From Bacteroides fragilis (GTDB lineage: Bacteria; Bacteroidota; Bacteroidia; Bacteroidales; DTGW01), in assembly GCA_945889005.1 (NCBI GenBank), contig CAMDBI010000009.1, forward strand, positions 45,074 to 109,073: a stretch of 64,000 nt of DNA. Direction: 5' to 3'. Below, one piece after another: positions 46,202 to 55,904 of this stretch. The notes below the pieces were generated by a model. That model was not told where the DNA came from and made no database searches. It worked only from the letters and a program-made list of their open reading frames with translations. Position numbers and translations under genes: made by a program. How positions within the stretch are numbered: the first letter of the stretch is position 1; each line of letters opens with the position of its first letter.

Positions 46202-48907
46202 GTGCCTCTAATTATTTACAAAAATAGGAAAAACTTGTATTTGCAAATTATAAAATATTTATTGTCGACAATTATTTTATTTCTCTTTGTTAATGAGCTT
46301 TTTGGCGCAAATTTATTGCTAGAAGTAAACCATAACGAAATTGGCGATTCGATTTCAATACAAAATGATTCGACAGATAATTCTGGTTCAATTGATACTC
46401 CTTCACTAGACACAATTCCAAAGAAAAAAGAAACTCTTGCCGAACCGGTTTTGTACAATGCCGAAGATTCTATTGCATTTAATGTAGATCAGAAAAACGT
46501 TGAAATGTATAAAAATGCTAAAGTCGATTATCAGGGTAAGGTTATTGAAGCTGCATTGATTGAGTTTAGCATGTACGACCAGACCGTAAAAGCTAGTGCT
46601 TATATAGATAGTACTGGTAAACCAATAGGGCTTCCTCAATTTTCTGAGAAGGACGATAAATTTCAAGCCAAATACATTGCTTATAATTTTAAAACACAAA
46701 AAGGCTATATTAGATCTGTAAAAACAGAACAAGAAGGCGGAACACTTCATGGCGAGTATACCAAACGACAAGCCAATGAACATATACACATAAAAGAAGG
46801 TAAATATTCTACTTGTGAACTCGATCATCCGCACTTTTATATTCGTTTGACAAAAGCAATGTCGATACCAAACGACAAGATTGTTGCTGGTTTCTCTCAT
46901 TTGGTTGTTGCCGATATTCCATTGCCCTTGTTTTTGCCTTTTGGCTTTTTCCCACAAACTAAAACATACAAATCCGGTATCCTCATTCCAAATTATGGAG
47001 AAGAGCGCGATCGAGGTTTTTATCTTCGAGATGGTGGGTATTACTGGGCTATAAATCAATATACAGATGCAACCATTACCGGAGAAGTTTTTTCACGTGG
47101 ATCGTGGGGCGTAAGCCCTTCGTTGCGGTACCAAAAAAAATATTCGTTTAATGGAAATTTCGATGGAAAATATGGGGTGCTAAAATTTGGGGAAATTGGC
47201 TCAGTCGATTATAGGGTCGATAAATCGTTTTTTATGAATTGGCGACATAGCCAAGACCCCAAAGCTAATCCATTTCAGACATTTAGTGCTTCTGTAAGTT
47301 TCTCGACAGCCAATAGTAATAGGTATAATGGTAGAAGTATAAACGAAAGACTTACCAACGATAAAAGCTCGAGTGTAAGCTATCAACGTCGTTGGGCTGG
47401 TTCGCAAGCAAATTTGAGCAGTCGTTTGAATATTTCACAAAACACACAAAGCCAAAAAGTTACTATTAATTTCCCGGAAACTTCATTTGGCTCAGGTCGT
47501 ATTACTCCATTCAAAAACAAAGATTCGGAAGGAAGCGATCCAAAATGGTACGAAAAATTTGAAACGAATTACAATGCTTCGCTTAGCAATAACATGCAAA
47601 CATCTGACTCTCTTTTATTCAAAAAAAATATATTTGATAAAAAGCAGATGGATTGGAGGTTTTCACACAGTGTACCTTTTAGTTACCCAATAAAACTGGC
47701 AAGTTTTATCAATCTTACTCCCAGTGTAAATTATAATGGGTATATGTTCGGGTTTATGATAAACCAACAATACAACGAAAATTATTTCGATTCTATTTCA
47801 AATAAAAGTGGACGACGTGAATATGATACTGTATATCAGATCAATTATGTTCAAAGCTTTTCGCCAACTGCAAGTTTAGGTATTTCGCCTAACTTCACAG
47901 GTATGTATGTGTTTAAAAATATGAGAATTAAAGCAATTCGACATGTAATAAAACCATCAGCTTCAATTTCATATACACCCGATATGACCAAGATCCTGAA
48001 AGATTATACTGAATATTTAAAAAATAGCGACGGAAGCATTTATCGTGACTCGACCAACAAAAAAAATCCTACCATAAAATATTCAAAATATCGAATTTCG
48101 CCTCCCGGATCGGTCGAAAGGGCTAGTATCCCGATGAGTCTTTCAAATAATTTGGAAATGAAATATTTGAAAAAAACCGATACTGTCGATATTGAAAAGA
48201 AAGTGGTATTACTTAACAATCTAAATTTTTCGACCAATTACGATGTGTTTGCCGATTCGATGAATTGGTCTCAAATTTCGATCAATGCCTCGACAAGTTT
48301 TTTTAAAAACAAGCTTAGCATAAACTTTGGTGCAACACTTGACCCTTATTCTCTCAATGCGGCGGGTCTAAAAACAAAATATTACGAACTAAACGAAAAC
48401 AATAGAATAGGTCGACTTACCAATTACAATTTACAACTTAGCACATCGTTTAACACTACAGAATTAAAAAACAAAACTACTGCAATTGTTCCTGCCCGAA
48501 ACATATTTGCTTACAATGGATTGCCTAATCTGAATCCAACAATTGCGCCAATTATGCCCATGTATGCCGATTTCGATATGTCGTGGTCGGCAAACATTTC
48601 GTATGGTCTATATTACTCGAAACCCAACCATAATAAAGCAGAATACAACCAAACCATGAATGTCTCGGGCGATTTGAGTCTTTCGAAAAAATGGAAATTT
48701 GGATACCAAACAGGGTGGGACTTTAAGCTCAATAAATTATCGACATCGAGTTTAAATGTGATGCGCGATTTGCACTGCTGGGTAATGACTTTTTCGTGGG
48801 TACCAATTGGTACTTACCAAAGTTTTAACTTTCAGGTCAACGCCAAATCCTCTTTACTACAGGATTTAAAATACACAAAAAATAAATTTTGGTACGACAA
48901 CTTGTAA
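46202..48907 (+). CDS. lptD: LptD-like LPS-assembly outer-membrane protein
   Basis: 901 residues, GTG start. Basic N-terminus and a signal-anchor-like hydrophobic stretch (~15-36), then an OstA/LptA-like beta-jellyroll (~80-220, IAYNFKTQKGYIRSVKTEQEGG) and a large C-terminal barrel. It inserts lipopolysaccharide into the outer leaflet. It is divergent from the amidase and MCE genes, an arrangement I recall from other Bacteroidota. The Cys pattern needed for the enterobacterial disulfides is not evident. Confidence 0.85.
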   Translation: MPLIIYKNRKNLYLQIIKYLLSTIILFLFVNELFGANLLLEVNHNEIGDSISIQNDSTDNSGSIDTPSLDTIPKKKETLAEPVLYNAEDSIAFNVDQKNVEMYKNAKVDYQGKVIEAALIEFSMYDQTVKASAYIDSTGKPIGLPQFSEKDDKFQAKYIAYNFKTQKGYIRSVKTEQEGGTLHGEYTKRQANEHIHIKEGKYSTCELDHPHFYIRLTKAMSIPNDKIVAGFSHLVVADIPLPLFLPFGFFPQTKTYKSGILIPNYGEERDRGFYLRDGGYYWAINQYTDATITGEVFSRGSWGVSPSLRYQKKYSFNGNFDGKYGVLKFGEIGSVDYRVDKSFFMNWRHSQDPKANPFQTFSASVSFSTANSNRYNGRSINERLTNDKSSSVSYQRRWAGSQANLSSRLNISQNTQSQKVTINFPETSFGSGRITPFKNKDSEGSDPKWYEKFETNYNASLSNNMQTSDSLLFKKNIFDKKQMDWRFSHSVPFSYPIKLASFINLTPSVNYNGYMFGFMINQQYNENYFDSISNKSGRREYDTVYQINYVQSFSPTASLGISPNFTGMYVFKNMRIKAIRHVIKPSASISYTPDMTKILKDYTEYLKNSDGSIYRDSTNKKNPTIKYSKYRISPPGSVERASIPMSLSNNLEMKYLKKTDTVDIEKKVVLLNNLNFSTNYDVFADSMNWSQISINASTSFFKNKLSINFGATLDPYSLNAAGLKTKYYELNENNRIGRLTNYNLQLSTSFNTTELKNKTTAIVPARNIFAYNGLPNLNPTIAPIMPMYADFDMSWSANISYGLYYSKPNHNKAEYNQTMNVSGDLSLSKKWKFGYQTGWDFKLNKLSTSSLNVMRDLHCWVMTFSWVPIGTYQSFNFQVNAKSSLLQDLKYTKNKFWYDNL

Positions 48908-48949
48908 CCTTTTTTTCCTTTTTACATAAAAGCACAGTATTCATTTAAC

Positions 48950-48989
48950 AAAAATTTGATCCAAAAAATAAATTATTGATCAAATTTTT
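48950..48989 (+). terminator. Hairpin after lptD
   Basis: AAAAATTTGATC (48950-48961) pairs perfectly with GATCAAATTTTT (48978-48989) around a 16-nt loop. The T-run is part of the stem, so termination is likely but weaker than at the other sites. Confidence 0.6.
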
Positions 48990-49015
48990 ATTAACTTTAA
49001 AGAAAGTATATCAAA

Positions 49016-50062
49016 TTGAATCTGTCGCAAAAAAGAAAAATAGGAATTGGAATTGTTAGTATGCAATTGATATATATTACATGCCTTGCAGTTTTTTTTT
49101 TAACTGGTAACACTTTCAATAAATCGTTTTTAGTTATTTCAATACTAACAATTATAGTTGGTGTTTTAATATCATTCGTGTTGTACAAGTTATATTCCAA
49201 TCCATTTAAGCGCATTGAACGTCATATAGAAGATCTTACAACCGGTCATTTAACATTTAAAATAGATGGTCATGCTAGCGACGAAGAAAAAGAACTTTTA
49301 TATAAAATCCAAAAACTTTCAGAAGCATTGAACAAACTAGCTGAAACAGTTAGGGCATGTTCAAAAGAAATCTCGAAAAGTATAAAGCATGTGAGCTCAT
49401 CGTCTTTGATATTGTCTGAGGAATCGACCAACCAAGCTGCATCAGTCGAAGAAATCTCGTCGACAATGGAACAAATAACTGCTAATATTGAACAAAACAA
49501 AGACAATGCACAGTCAACAAGTCTCTTTTCAGACAAAGCTTGTGTTGCAATCACAGCGGTTGGCGAAGCATCGAAAAAAAGCATACACTCAATAAGAAAA
49601 ATTGCGAGTAAAATAAATGTAATTAACAACATAGCATTTCAGACCAATATATTGGCTCTCAATGCCGCTGTAGAAGCGGCACGAGCAGGTGATGTCGGTA
49701 GAGGGTTTGCTGTTGTTGCTCAAGAAGTTCGCAAATTAGCAGAGAATAGTAAACTGGCTGCCGACGAAATTATTGATCTTTCGCGCAAGAGTGTTGCAGA
49801 TACCGAAGATTCTGTTCGTTTGATTTTTGAAATAATCCCTCAAATACAACACACATCGAGCCTAATTAGAGAAATAGCCTCTTCGAGTATCGAACAAAAT
49901 ACTGGTGCGCAACAAGTAAATGTTTCGATTCAAGATTTGAATAACGTTACCCAAAAAAACGCACATACTGCCGAACAGCTCTCAAATACCGCAGATAACC
50001 TACTTGTTCAAGCTTCTAACCTAAAAGACATTGTCGATTTCTTTAAATTCAACGACAAATAA
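49016..50062 (+). CDS. Methyl-accepting chemotaxis protein without a periplasmic sensor
   Basis: 348 residues, TTG start (an ATG at 49061 would cut into the first membrane helix). Two membrane helices (~10-30 and 36-57) are separated by only a few residues. A HAMP-like linker and the signalling coiled coil follow, whose tip reads [40 protein letters not shown]. With no periplasmic domain it must sense from the membrane or cytoplasm. No che gene is adjacent; a CheA is encoded at 13.5 kb in this window. Confidence 0.88.
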   Translation: MNLSQKRKIGIGIVSMQLIYITCLAVFFLTGNTFNKSFLVISILTIIVGVLISFVLYKLYSNPFKRIERHIEDLTTGHLTFKIDGHASDEEKELLYKIQKLSEALNKLAETVRACSKEISKSIKHVSSSSLILSEESTNQAASVEEISSTMEQITANIEQNKDNAQSTSLFSDKACVAITAVGEASKKSIHSIRKIASKINVINNIAFQTNILALNAAVEAARAGDVGRGFAVVAQEVRKLAENSKLAADEIIDLSRKSVADTEDSVRLIFEIIPQIQHTSSLIREIASSSIEQNTGAQQVNVSIQDLNNVTQKNAHTAEQLSNTADNLLVQASNLKDIVDFFKFNDK

Positions 50063-50116
50063 TTGGTTCTACTACTATTTTTGTGAAAAGATTATTGCTT
50101 TGTTAAAGTTAGAGGC

Positions 50117-50164
50117 TAGAAGTCGGAAAACGGGAGTCAAAAGTTTAGTTTCTTCCGTCTTCTA
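50117..50164. repeat. Hairpin between convergent genes
   Basis: TAGAAGTCGGAA (50117-50128) pairs with TTCCGTCTTCTA (50153-50164) with one mismatch. It sits in low-complexity purine/pyrimidine text resembling 6151-6208. It may terminate both the chemoreceptor and rubredoxin transcripts. Confidence 0.5.
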
Positions 50165-50185
50165 ACTACAGACTTCCCTCTTTTC

Positions 50186-50326
50186 TTACCCAATTGGCTT
50201 AAACTCTTCCTTCCAAGCCCCACACTCAGGACAGCTATAAACTTCGGGCTGCTGATCAAAAGGAATATTGTCGTTCCCAGCAGGATCGTAAATATAATCG
50301 CAAACTTCGCATTTAAAGCCAGGCAT
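50186..50326 (-). CDS. Rubredoxin
   Basis: A 46-residue protein starting MPGFKCEVCDYIYDPAG. It has the CxxCxYxYDP motif near the start and CPECGAWKEEF near the end: four Cys for the Fe(SCys)4 site. The loop between them is shorter than in classic ~52-residue rubredoxins. It is a soluble one-electron carrier, typical of anaerobes or of oxygen/peroxide detoxification systems. No partner (rubrerythrin, superoxide reductase) is adjacent. A 24-bp palindrome lies 59 bp upstream. Confidence 0.93.
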   Translation of the reverse strand: MPGFKCEVCDYIYDPAGNDNIPFDQQPEVYSCPECGAWKEEFKPIG

Positions 50327-50384
50327 GAGATATAATATTGATTATTGACAAATAAAATCTAAAATAAAATTAGAAAAAAAACAC

Positions 50385-50408
50385 TAATATTCTATGAATA
50401 GAATATTA
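50385..50408. promoter_or_regulatory. 24-bp palindrome between divergent genes
   Basis: TAATATTCTAT, GA, then the exact complement ATAGAATATTA: an 11-bp perfect inverted repeat with a 2-bp centre. It lies 59 bp upstream of rubredoxin and 149 bp upstream of the cyclophilin gene. The symmetry suggests a dimeric regulator site. The rest of the 230-bp gap is A+T-rich with a weak TATATTCG element at 50521. Confidence 0.5.
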
Positions 50409-50556
50409 AATATATATATATCGCTATTGTTCATTTAACATAAGTAGCTTACAATCAATTTAAATCATTATTATTTTGCAAAATGTAATTTGTCAATGAC
50501 TATAGTCAAAATATTATTTTTATATTCGTGATCGCAAAAAATTAACATTCAATCAA

Positions 50557-50994
50557 ATGAAAAAAGCTGAAATACATACAGATAGGGGAGTAATGAAAGT
50601 GCAATTATTCGAAAAAGACGCACCTTTAACTGTGGAAAATTTTATAAAGTTGTCGCAAAAAGGATTTTACGATGGATTAACTTTTCATAGAGTAATTCCC
50701 GATTTTGTAATTCAAGGCGGTTGCCCCAATGGAACTGGTGCAGGTGGTCCGGGATATACTATAAAATGTGAGGTAAATGGCGAAAACCAATATCACGACA
50801 AAGGAGTATTATCGATGGCTCATAGAGGTCGCGACACTGGAGGCTCGCAATTCTTTATTTGTCACAACCGTAGCAATACACAACACCTCGATCGCAATCA
50901 TACATGCTTTGGTAAAGTTTATGAAGGAGTCGATGTAATAGACCAAATTCGTCAAGGCGATATTATTGAAAAAATAGTAATTATTGAAGAATAA
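50557..50994 (+). CDS. Cyclophilin-type peptidyl-prolyl isomerase
   Basis: 145 residues, compact cytoplasmic type without a signal peptide. [39 protein letters not shown] and SQFFICHN are the active-site segments, and [12 protein letters not shown] closes the fold. Trp of the cyclosporin site is replaced (DRNHTCFG). It isomerises proline bonds. Confidence 0.93.
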   Translation: MKKAEIHTDRGVMKVQLFEKDAPLTVENFIKLSQKGFYDGLTFHRVIPDFVIQGGCPNGTGAGGPGYTIKCEVNGENQYHDKGVLSMAHRGRDTGGSQFFICHNRSNTQHLDRNHTCFGKVYEGVDVIDQIRQGDIIEKIVIIEE

Positions 50995-51046
50995 AAACAG
51001 ACAATAGATTAAAGATTAAAGTACAAAGACAAATAAAATGTTTTAT

Positions 51047-51080
51047 TATTTGTAATTAGTATTTGTCATTAGTAATTAAA
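51047..51080. repeat. A+T-rich TCATTAGT microrepeat, third copy
   Basis: TTATTTGTAATTAGTATTTG followed by TCATTAGTAATTA, ending 4 nt before the yebC start codon. The 5' part of the longer yebC frame (from 51063) is made of this repeat, a reason to reject it. Confidence 0.65.
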
Positions 51081-51083
51081 TTT

Positions 51084-51794
51084 ATGGGAAGAGCATTTGA
51101 ATATCGAAAAGCCCGCAAAATGAAGCGTTGGGGCAGTATGGCTAAAACGTTTACCAAACTTGGTAAAGATATTGTTATTGCTGTAAAAGCAGCAGGCCCC
51201 GATCCAGCATCGAATAGTAGACTTAGGGTTTTGATACAAAACTCAAAGGCAGCAAACATGCCCAAAGAGAATGTTGAAAGAGCTATTAAGAAAGCAACCA
51301 ACAAAGATCAGGAAGATTACAAAGAAGTTATTTTCGAAGGTTATGCCCCTAATGGTATTGCAGTTCTTGTAGAAACAACAACCGACAATAACAACCGAAC
51401 AGTAGCAAACGTAAGAAGCGTTTTTACAAAATTTGGTGGCACATTAGGCAATTCGGGCAGCGTAGCATTTATGTTTGAACACAAATGTAACTTTAAAATA
51501 AAACAAAAGCCGGGAGTTGATCTTGAAGAACTTGAACTCGAAATGATCGACTATGGCGTGCAAGAGCTTTTTGCTGAAGAAGATGCTATTGTAATTTATA
51601 GCGAATTCGAATCGTTTGGCGCTATTCAAAAGTTTTTGGAAGAAAAAGGCTTTGAAATTTTGAGTGCCGAATTTGAATGGATTCCAAACGAATCGAAAGA
51701 ACTTACTCCAGATCAGGCTGCATCGGTCGACAAACTACTCGAAAAACTCGAGGAAGACGACGATGTAAGTAACGTGTATCATAACATGAAATAA
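51084..51794 (+). CDS. yebC: YebC/PmpR-family protein
   Basis: 236 residues from the ATG at 51084, giving the family start MGRAFEYRKARKMKRWGSMAK. NIPKENVERAIKKA-type segment (here NMPKENVERAIKKATNK), YEGYAPNGIAVLVE-like (FEGYAPNGIAVLVE) and the C-terminal VSNVYHNM are conserved. These proteins were called transcription regulators and more recently linked to relief of ribosome stalling at proline runs. Monocistronic with a bidirectional terminator. Confidence 0.93.
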   Translation: MGRAFEYRKARKMKRWGSMAKTFTKLGKDIVIAVKAAGPDPASNSRLRVLIQNSKAANMPKENVERAIKKATNKDQEDYKEVIFEGYAPNGIAVLVETTTDNNNRTVANVRSVFTKFGGTLGNSGSVAFMFEHKCNFKIKQKPGVDLEELELEMIDYGVQELFAEEDAIVIYSEFESFGAIQKFLEEKGFEILSAEFEWIPNESKELTPDQAASVDKLLEKLEEDDDVSNVYHNMK

Positions 51795-51825
51795 GAAATT
51801 TGACATAAGATATTAGTAGAAAGAT

Positions 51826-51860
51826 AAAAAGACCGTTAAACTTGATTTCCGGTCTTTTTT
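51826..51860. terminator. Bidirectional terminator
   Basis: AAAAAGACCG (51826-51835) pairs with CGGTCTTTTT (51850-51859). A-run and T-run on the two sides serve yebC on the plus strand and the carboxylase operon on the minus strand. Confidence 0.9.
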
Positions 51861-51888
51861 ATCTTTAATCTATTATCTTTAATCTATT

Positions 51889-53427
51889 TCAAAGTGGAAT
51901 ATTTCCATGTTTTTTCGGCGGATTTTTCTTCATTTTGTTTTGTGTCATTTCTAATGCCTGAATAATTTTACTTCGTGTTTGGCGCGGCATTATTATTTCA
52001 TCGATATATCCTAATTCAGCTGCTTTATATGGATTGGCAAAGGTTTCGCGATATTCTACAATTGCTTTTTGACGATCTTCTTCGGTTTTAATTTTACTCT
52101 TATATATTATATTTACAGCACCTTCGGGGCCCATAACGGCAATTTCGGCACTTGGCCATGCTAGATTGAAATCGGCTCCAATATGCTTGCTCGACATTAC
52201 ATCGTAAGCTCCTCCATAAGCTTTTCGTATAATAATGGTAATCTTTGGCACAGTAGCCTCTGCAAAAGCATACAATAACTTTGCTCCATGCTTTATTATA
52301 CCTCCAAACTCCTGAACAGTACCCGGCAAAAAGCCCGGTACATCGACAAAAGTAACAATTGGAATATTGAAAGCATCGCAAAATCTGACGAATCGAGCAG
52401 CTTTGACCGACGAATTGATATCGAGCACTCCTGCAAAACTATTGGGTTGATTGGCAACAATGCCCACCGAACGACCTGCCATTCGAGCAAAACCAATTAA
52501 AATATTACCGGCATAATGTTGTTGAACTTCAAAAAAGTTATTATCATCGACTACTGTAGTAATCACATCTTTAATATCATAAGGCTTATTGGGGTCGTCG
52601 GGTACTATACTTTGAAGTTTTTCATCTTCGCGATTTGGATCGTCGGTGCAAATTTTCGTTGGCGGATCCGACATATTGTTCGATGGCAAGTAACCCATTA
52701 GTTCGCGAACCATCATCATCATGTGCTCGTCGTTCTGAGCCATAAAATGAGCCACACCACTTTTTGAATTATGGGTTACTGCACCTCCCAGCTCTTCCAT
52801 AGATACTTCTTCGTGTGTTACAGCTTTAATTACATCGGGACCGGTTACAAACATATAACTGGTTTTGTTACTCATAAATATAAAGTCTGTTAGTGCTGGT
52901 GAGTAAACAGCTCCTCCGGCACATGGCCCTAAAATAGCCGATATTTGAGGAATAACGCCCGAACCAATAACGTTTTGATAGAAAATATCGGCATAACCCG
53001 AAAGACTTTGTACACCTTCCTGAATACGTGCACCTCCCGAATCGTTTAATCCAATAACCGGTGCTCCATTTCGTAATGCCAATTTTTGAATTTTCACTAT
53101 TTTATCGGCATTGGCACGACTGAGCGAACCTCCAAATACGGTAAAGTCCTGTGCATAAACATACACCAAACGTCCATCTATTTTCCCATAGCCCGAAATC
53201 AAGCCATCGCCAAGGTATTTTGTTTCCTGCATAGCAAAGTCGGTACAGCGATGTGTTACAAATTTATCAAGTTCGGTAAATGTACCGGGGTCGAGCAAAT
53301 CGTTAATTCGTTCGCGTGCAGTTTTACGTCCTGTTTTATGGAGTTTTTCAATTCGCTCGGCTCCTCCACCCAATTCGGCTTGACGGTTTTTTTCTTCAAA
53401 AAGTTTGTATTTGCTTTCTAAATTCAT
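51889..53427 (-). CDS. Acyl-CoA carboxylase carboxyltransferase subunit (PccB-like)
   Basis: 512 residues from the ATG at 53427. Crotonase-fold carboxyltransferase with [22 protein letters not shown], the oxyanion segments [16 protein letters not shown] and [16 protein letters not shown], and [36 protein letters not shown]. It transfers CO2 from carboxybiotin to an acyl-CoA, most likely propionyl-CoA, or works in reverse in a methylmalonyl-CoA decarboxylase. Last gene of the accC-BCCP-PccB operon. Confidence 0.9.
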   Translation of the reverse strand: MNLESKYKLFEEKNRQAELGGGAERIEKLHKTGRKTARERINDLLDPGTFTELDKFVTHRCTDFAMQETKYLGDGLISGYGKIDGRLVYVYAQDFTVFGGSLSRANADKIVKIQKLALRNGAPVIGLNDSGGARIQEGVQSLSGYADIFYQNVIGSGVIPQISAILGPCAGGAVYSPALTDFIFMSNKTSYMFVTGPDVIKAVTHEEVSMEELGGAVTHNSKSGVAHFMAQNDEHMMMMVRELMGYLPSNNMSDPPTKICTDDPNREDEKLQSIVPDDPNKPYDIKDVITTVVDDNNFFEVQQHYAGNILIGFARMAGRSVGIVANQPNSFAGVLDINSSVKAARFVRFCDAFNIPIVTFVDVPGFLPGTVQEFGGIIKHGAKLLYAFAEATVPKITIIIRKAYGGAYDVMSSKHIGADFNLAWPSAEIAVMGPEGAVNIIYKSKIKTEEDRQKAIVEYRETFANPYKAAELGYIDEIIMPRQTRSKIIQALEMTQNKMKKNPPKKHGNIPL

Positions 53428-53484
53428 TTTCAATTTTTTAAAAGTAATTTATTGAATATTATATTAATTATCAATTGTCAATTG

Positions 53485-53994
53485 TCAATCTACAATTACA
53501 AGTGTTTGTCCACCAGTAACTATATCGCCCACATTTACCTTAATGTCTTTTACTATGCCCGATTTGGGTGATTTATATTCACTTTCCATTTTCATGGCAG
53601 AAACCACAATTACAGTTTGTCCTTCGGTTACTGTATCGCCTTTCTGTACAGGTATTAACACAATTTTCCCGGGCATAGGCGAAGTTACTACATTGCTATC
53701 AGACAGGCCGCTTTGCTTTTTGCGAGCTTCGAGGTAACGACTTTCGGCATCGACAATTTCAATTTCGTATTTTTTGTAAAATGTATTGACATTGTATTTT
53801 TTGGGATTACTCGCTTCAATAAGTTCTACATTGTACGATTTGCCATTGTGTAAAATTGAGTATATACCTGAAGATGTCTCAATTACATCAACATCGTAGA
53901 TCTGGTTGTCAATTTTTATCCTCAGCAGGTTTAACTCTTTACTTATTAAATCGGCTTTGGCTATTCTATTATTTAGTTTTATTTCTAATTGCAT
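53485..53994 (-). CDS. Biotin carboxyl carrier protein
   Basis: 169 residues. The C-terminal biotinyl domain (~95-169) carries the biotin lysine in VSAMKMESEYKSP. The N-terminal ~80 residues form the small barrel domain seen in acyl-CoA carboxylase carriers. It shuttles carboxybiotin between the biotin carboxylase and the carboxyltransferase encoded on either side. The gaps to its neighbours (57 and 112 nt) contain A+T-rich word repeats. Confidence 0.92.
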   Translation of the reverse strand: MQLEIKLNNRIAKADLISKELNLLRIKIDNQIYDVDVIETSSGIYSILHNGKSYNVELIEASNPKKYNVNTFYKKYEIEIVDAESRYLEARKKQSGLSDSNVVTSPMPGKIVLIPVQKGDTVTEGQTVIVVSAMKMESEYKSPKSGIVKDIKVNVGDIVTGGQTLVIVD

Positions 53995-54106
53995 TTAATT
54001 TGAGATTTGAGATTTTAGACATAAAATATGAGATATAAAAAGTTAGATATAAGACATTAGATTTAAGCTCTTATTTATCTTTTATCTATGTACTTAGTAC
54101 TATTTT

Positions 54107-55621
54107 TTATATTCTCGAAAGTACTTGTCTACGTCCGTAATTTTTCCAACCATCATAAACATTTTTTTCGATCGGTTTAAGTGTCTTCAAACGCTCCAAC
54201 TTACTTGAGTAGTCTATAAAAGCGGCAAGAATGGCCATGTCTTCGCACTCTGTTTTGCATTGATCGTCATCTACTTTCAGAGAATCTGCGTTTTTTTGAA
54301 TAAAATGAGTATCATAGCCCCCTTTTTCAAAATCCGGAACATTCATGATGCGTTCCAAATAATTGATAGATGTTTTTACCCCGGTTATTTTATATTCATA
54401 TAAAGCACGTTTCATGCGGTTTATGGCATCTATTCGAGTTCTTCCCCAAACGATAAGCTTCGAAATCATAGGATCGTAATATATAGGTATCTCGTAACCT
54501 TCATAAACATATCCATCGACTCTTATACCAAACCCGGTTGGTTCGGTTATATGGCGTATAACACCCGGAGCTGGCATAAAATTATTATCGGGATCCTCGG
54601 CATATATACGACATTCAATAGCATGTCCAGTCTGTTTCACATCGGATTGATTGATACCCAACAATTCGCCCGAGGCAATTTTTATTTGTTCTTTGACCAA
54701 ATCGAGCCCTACGACACGCTCTGTAATTGGGTGTTCGACTTGCAATCGGGTATTCATTTCCAAGAAATAAAAATTCAGGTCGTTGTCAACTAAAAACTCG
54801 ACTGTTCCGGCTCCTTCGTAATCGACAGATTTGGCAAGTTTAACAGCAGCTTGTCCCATTTTTTCACGTAATTCAGAAGTCATTATTGGAGAGGGACACT
54901 CTTCAACTACCTTTTGATGTCGGCGCTGAACCGAACATTCGCGTTCACAAAGATGAATAACATTGCCATGCTGGTCGGCCAATATTTGAAATTCGATATG
55001 ATGAGGCGATGTAATATATTTTTCGACATAAACCGAATCGTCGCCAAAGGCTGCAAGAGCTTCACTTTTTGCCATACGAACTGCAGTAGCAATTTCATGT
55101 TCATGTTCAATAAGTCGCATCCCTTTTCCTCCACCACCAGCCGAGGCTTTTACAATAACTGGCAAGCCTATCTCTTTGGCTATTTTAATTACCTCTTTCT
55201 CTTCATTTACAGGTTGTTCGGTTCCAGGTACAACGGGTACACCCGATTTCATCGCAGTTTGACGGGCTATAATTTTATCGCCCATTGTCTGTATGGCATG
55301 TACCGAGGGCCCAATGAAAATAATTCCCGATTTTCGGCAACGCTTAGCAAATTCAGCATTTTCAGATAAAAAACCATAGCCAGGATGAATAGCATCTGAT
55401 TTTGTTTTAAGAGCAACTTCTATGATTTTATCGACCCTCAGATAACTTTCATTCGAAGGAGCCTTTCCAATGTTGTAGGCTTCGTCGGCATACGACACAT
55501 GAAGCGAGCTACGGTCTGCATCGGAATATACTGCTACGGTAGATATTCCCATCTCACGACAGGTGCGCATAATTCTAATGGCAATTTCGCCACGATTGGC
55601 AATTAAAATTTTTTTAATCAT
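54107..55621 (-). CDS. accC: Biotin carboxylase subunit
   Basis: 504 residues, ATP-grasp. It starts MIKKILIANRGEIAIRIMRTC. The ATP loop KASAGGGGKGMRL and catalytic ECSVQRRHQKVVEE, EMNTRLQVEHP and the biotin-site HAIECRIYAEDP are intact. The C-terminal ~50 residues extend past the usual end of AccC, as in acyl-CoA carboxylase alpha chains. It carboxylates the biotin of the next gene product. First gene of the three-gene operon, divergent from the glutamate-synthase-like gene. Confidence 0.95.
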   Translation of the reverse strand: MIKKILIANRGEIAIRIMRTCREMGISTVAVYSDADRSSLHVSYADEAYNIGKAPSNESYLRVDKIIEVALKTKSDAIHPGYGFLSENAEFAKRCRKSGIIFIGPSVHAIQTMGDKIIARQTAMKSGVPVVPGTEQPVNEEKEVIKIAKEIGLPVIVKASAGGGGKGMRLIEHEHEIATAVRMAKSEALAAFGDDSVYVEKYITSPHHIEFQILADQHGNVIHLCERECSVQRRHQKVVEECPSPIMTSELREKMGQAAVKLAKSVDYEGAGTVEFLVDNDLNFYFLEMNTRLQVEHPITERVVGLDLVKEQIKIASGELLGINQSDVKQTGHAIECRIYAEDPDNNFMPAPGVIRHITEPTGFGIRVDGYVYEGYEIPIYYDPMISKLIVWGRTRIDAINRMKRALYEYKITGVKTSINYLERIMNVPDFEKGGYDTHFIQKNADSLKVDDDQCKTECEDMAILAAFIDYSSKLERLKTLKPIEKNVYDGWKNYGRRQVLSRI

Positions 55622-55892
55622 TCTTTATTTTATTTTGAATATGAAAACAGTTTTTCAATAAAAAATGTTCAAAATTGATCTTTAAAAACTCATGTTACTT
55701 TTTTTGTAATTTTAATAACAATTTGATTATTTTTTGTGCATTTTGCTATTTTGTATATGTATTTTTAAGTTTTATGCTAATTTTTAATGAATATTAATGA
55801 TTTTTAATGGATTTTTTGCCATAAAATCAATATTTTTTCTAATTTGGTCATATCAATTTATAAAAACTAAATACTAACAATTTCTATAAAAA

Positions 55893-55898
55893 AGGAGG
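55893..55898 (+). promoter_or_regulatory. Perfect Shine-Dalgarno sequence
   Basis: AGGAGG with 6 nt to the ATG at 55905. Other genes in the window start after A-rich leaders without such a motif, so this is an exception in a Bacteroidota context. The rest of the 283-bp upstream gap is A+T-rich with AATGATTTTTAATG-like direct repeats and no clear promoter. Confidence 0.8.
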
Positions 55899-55904
55899 AA
55901 ACAA

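Noticed and set aside
46202..46458. Minus-strand frames opposite the lptD start
   Set aside because: They have no domain and lie antisense to a long, clearly coding frame.
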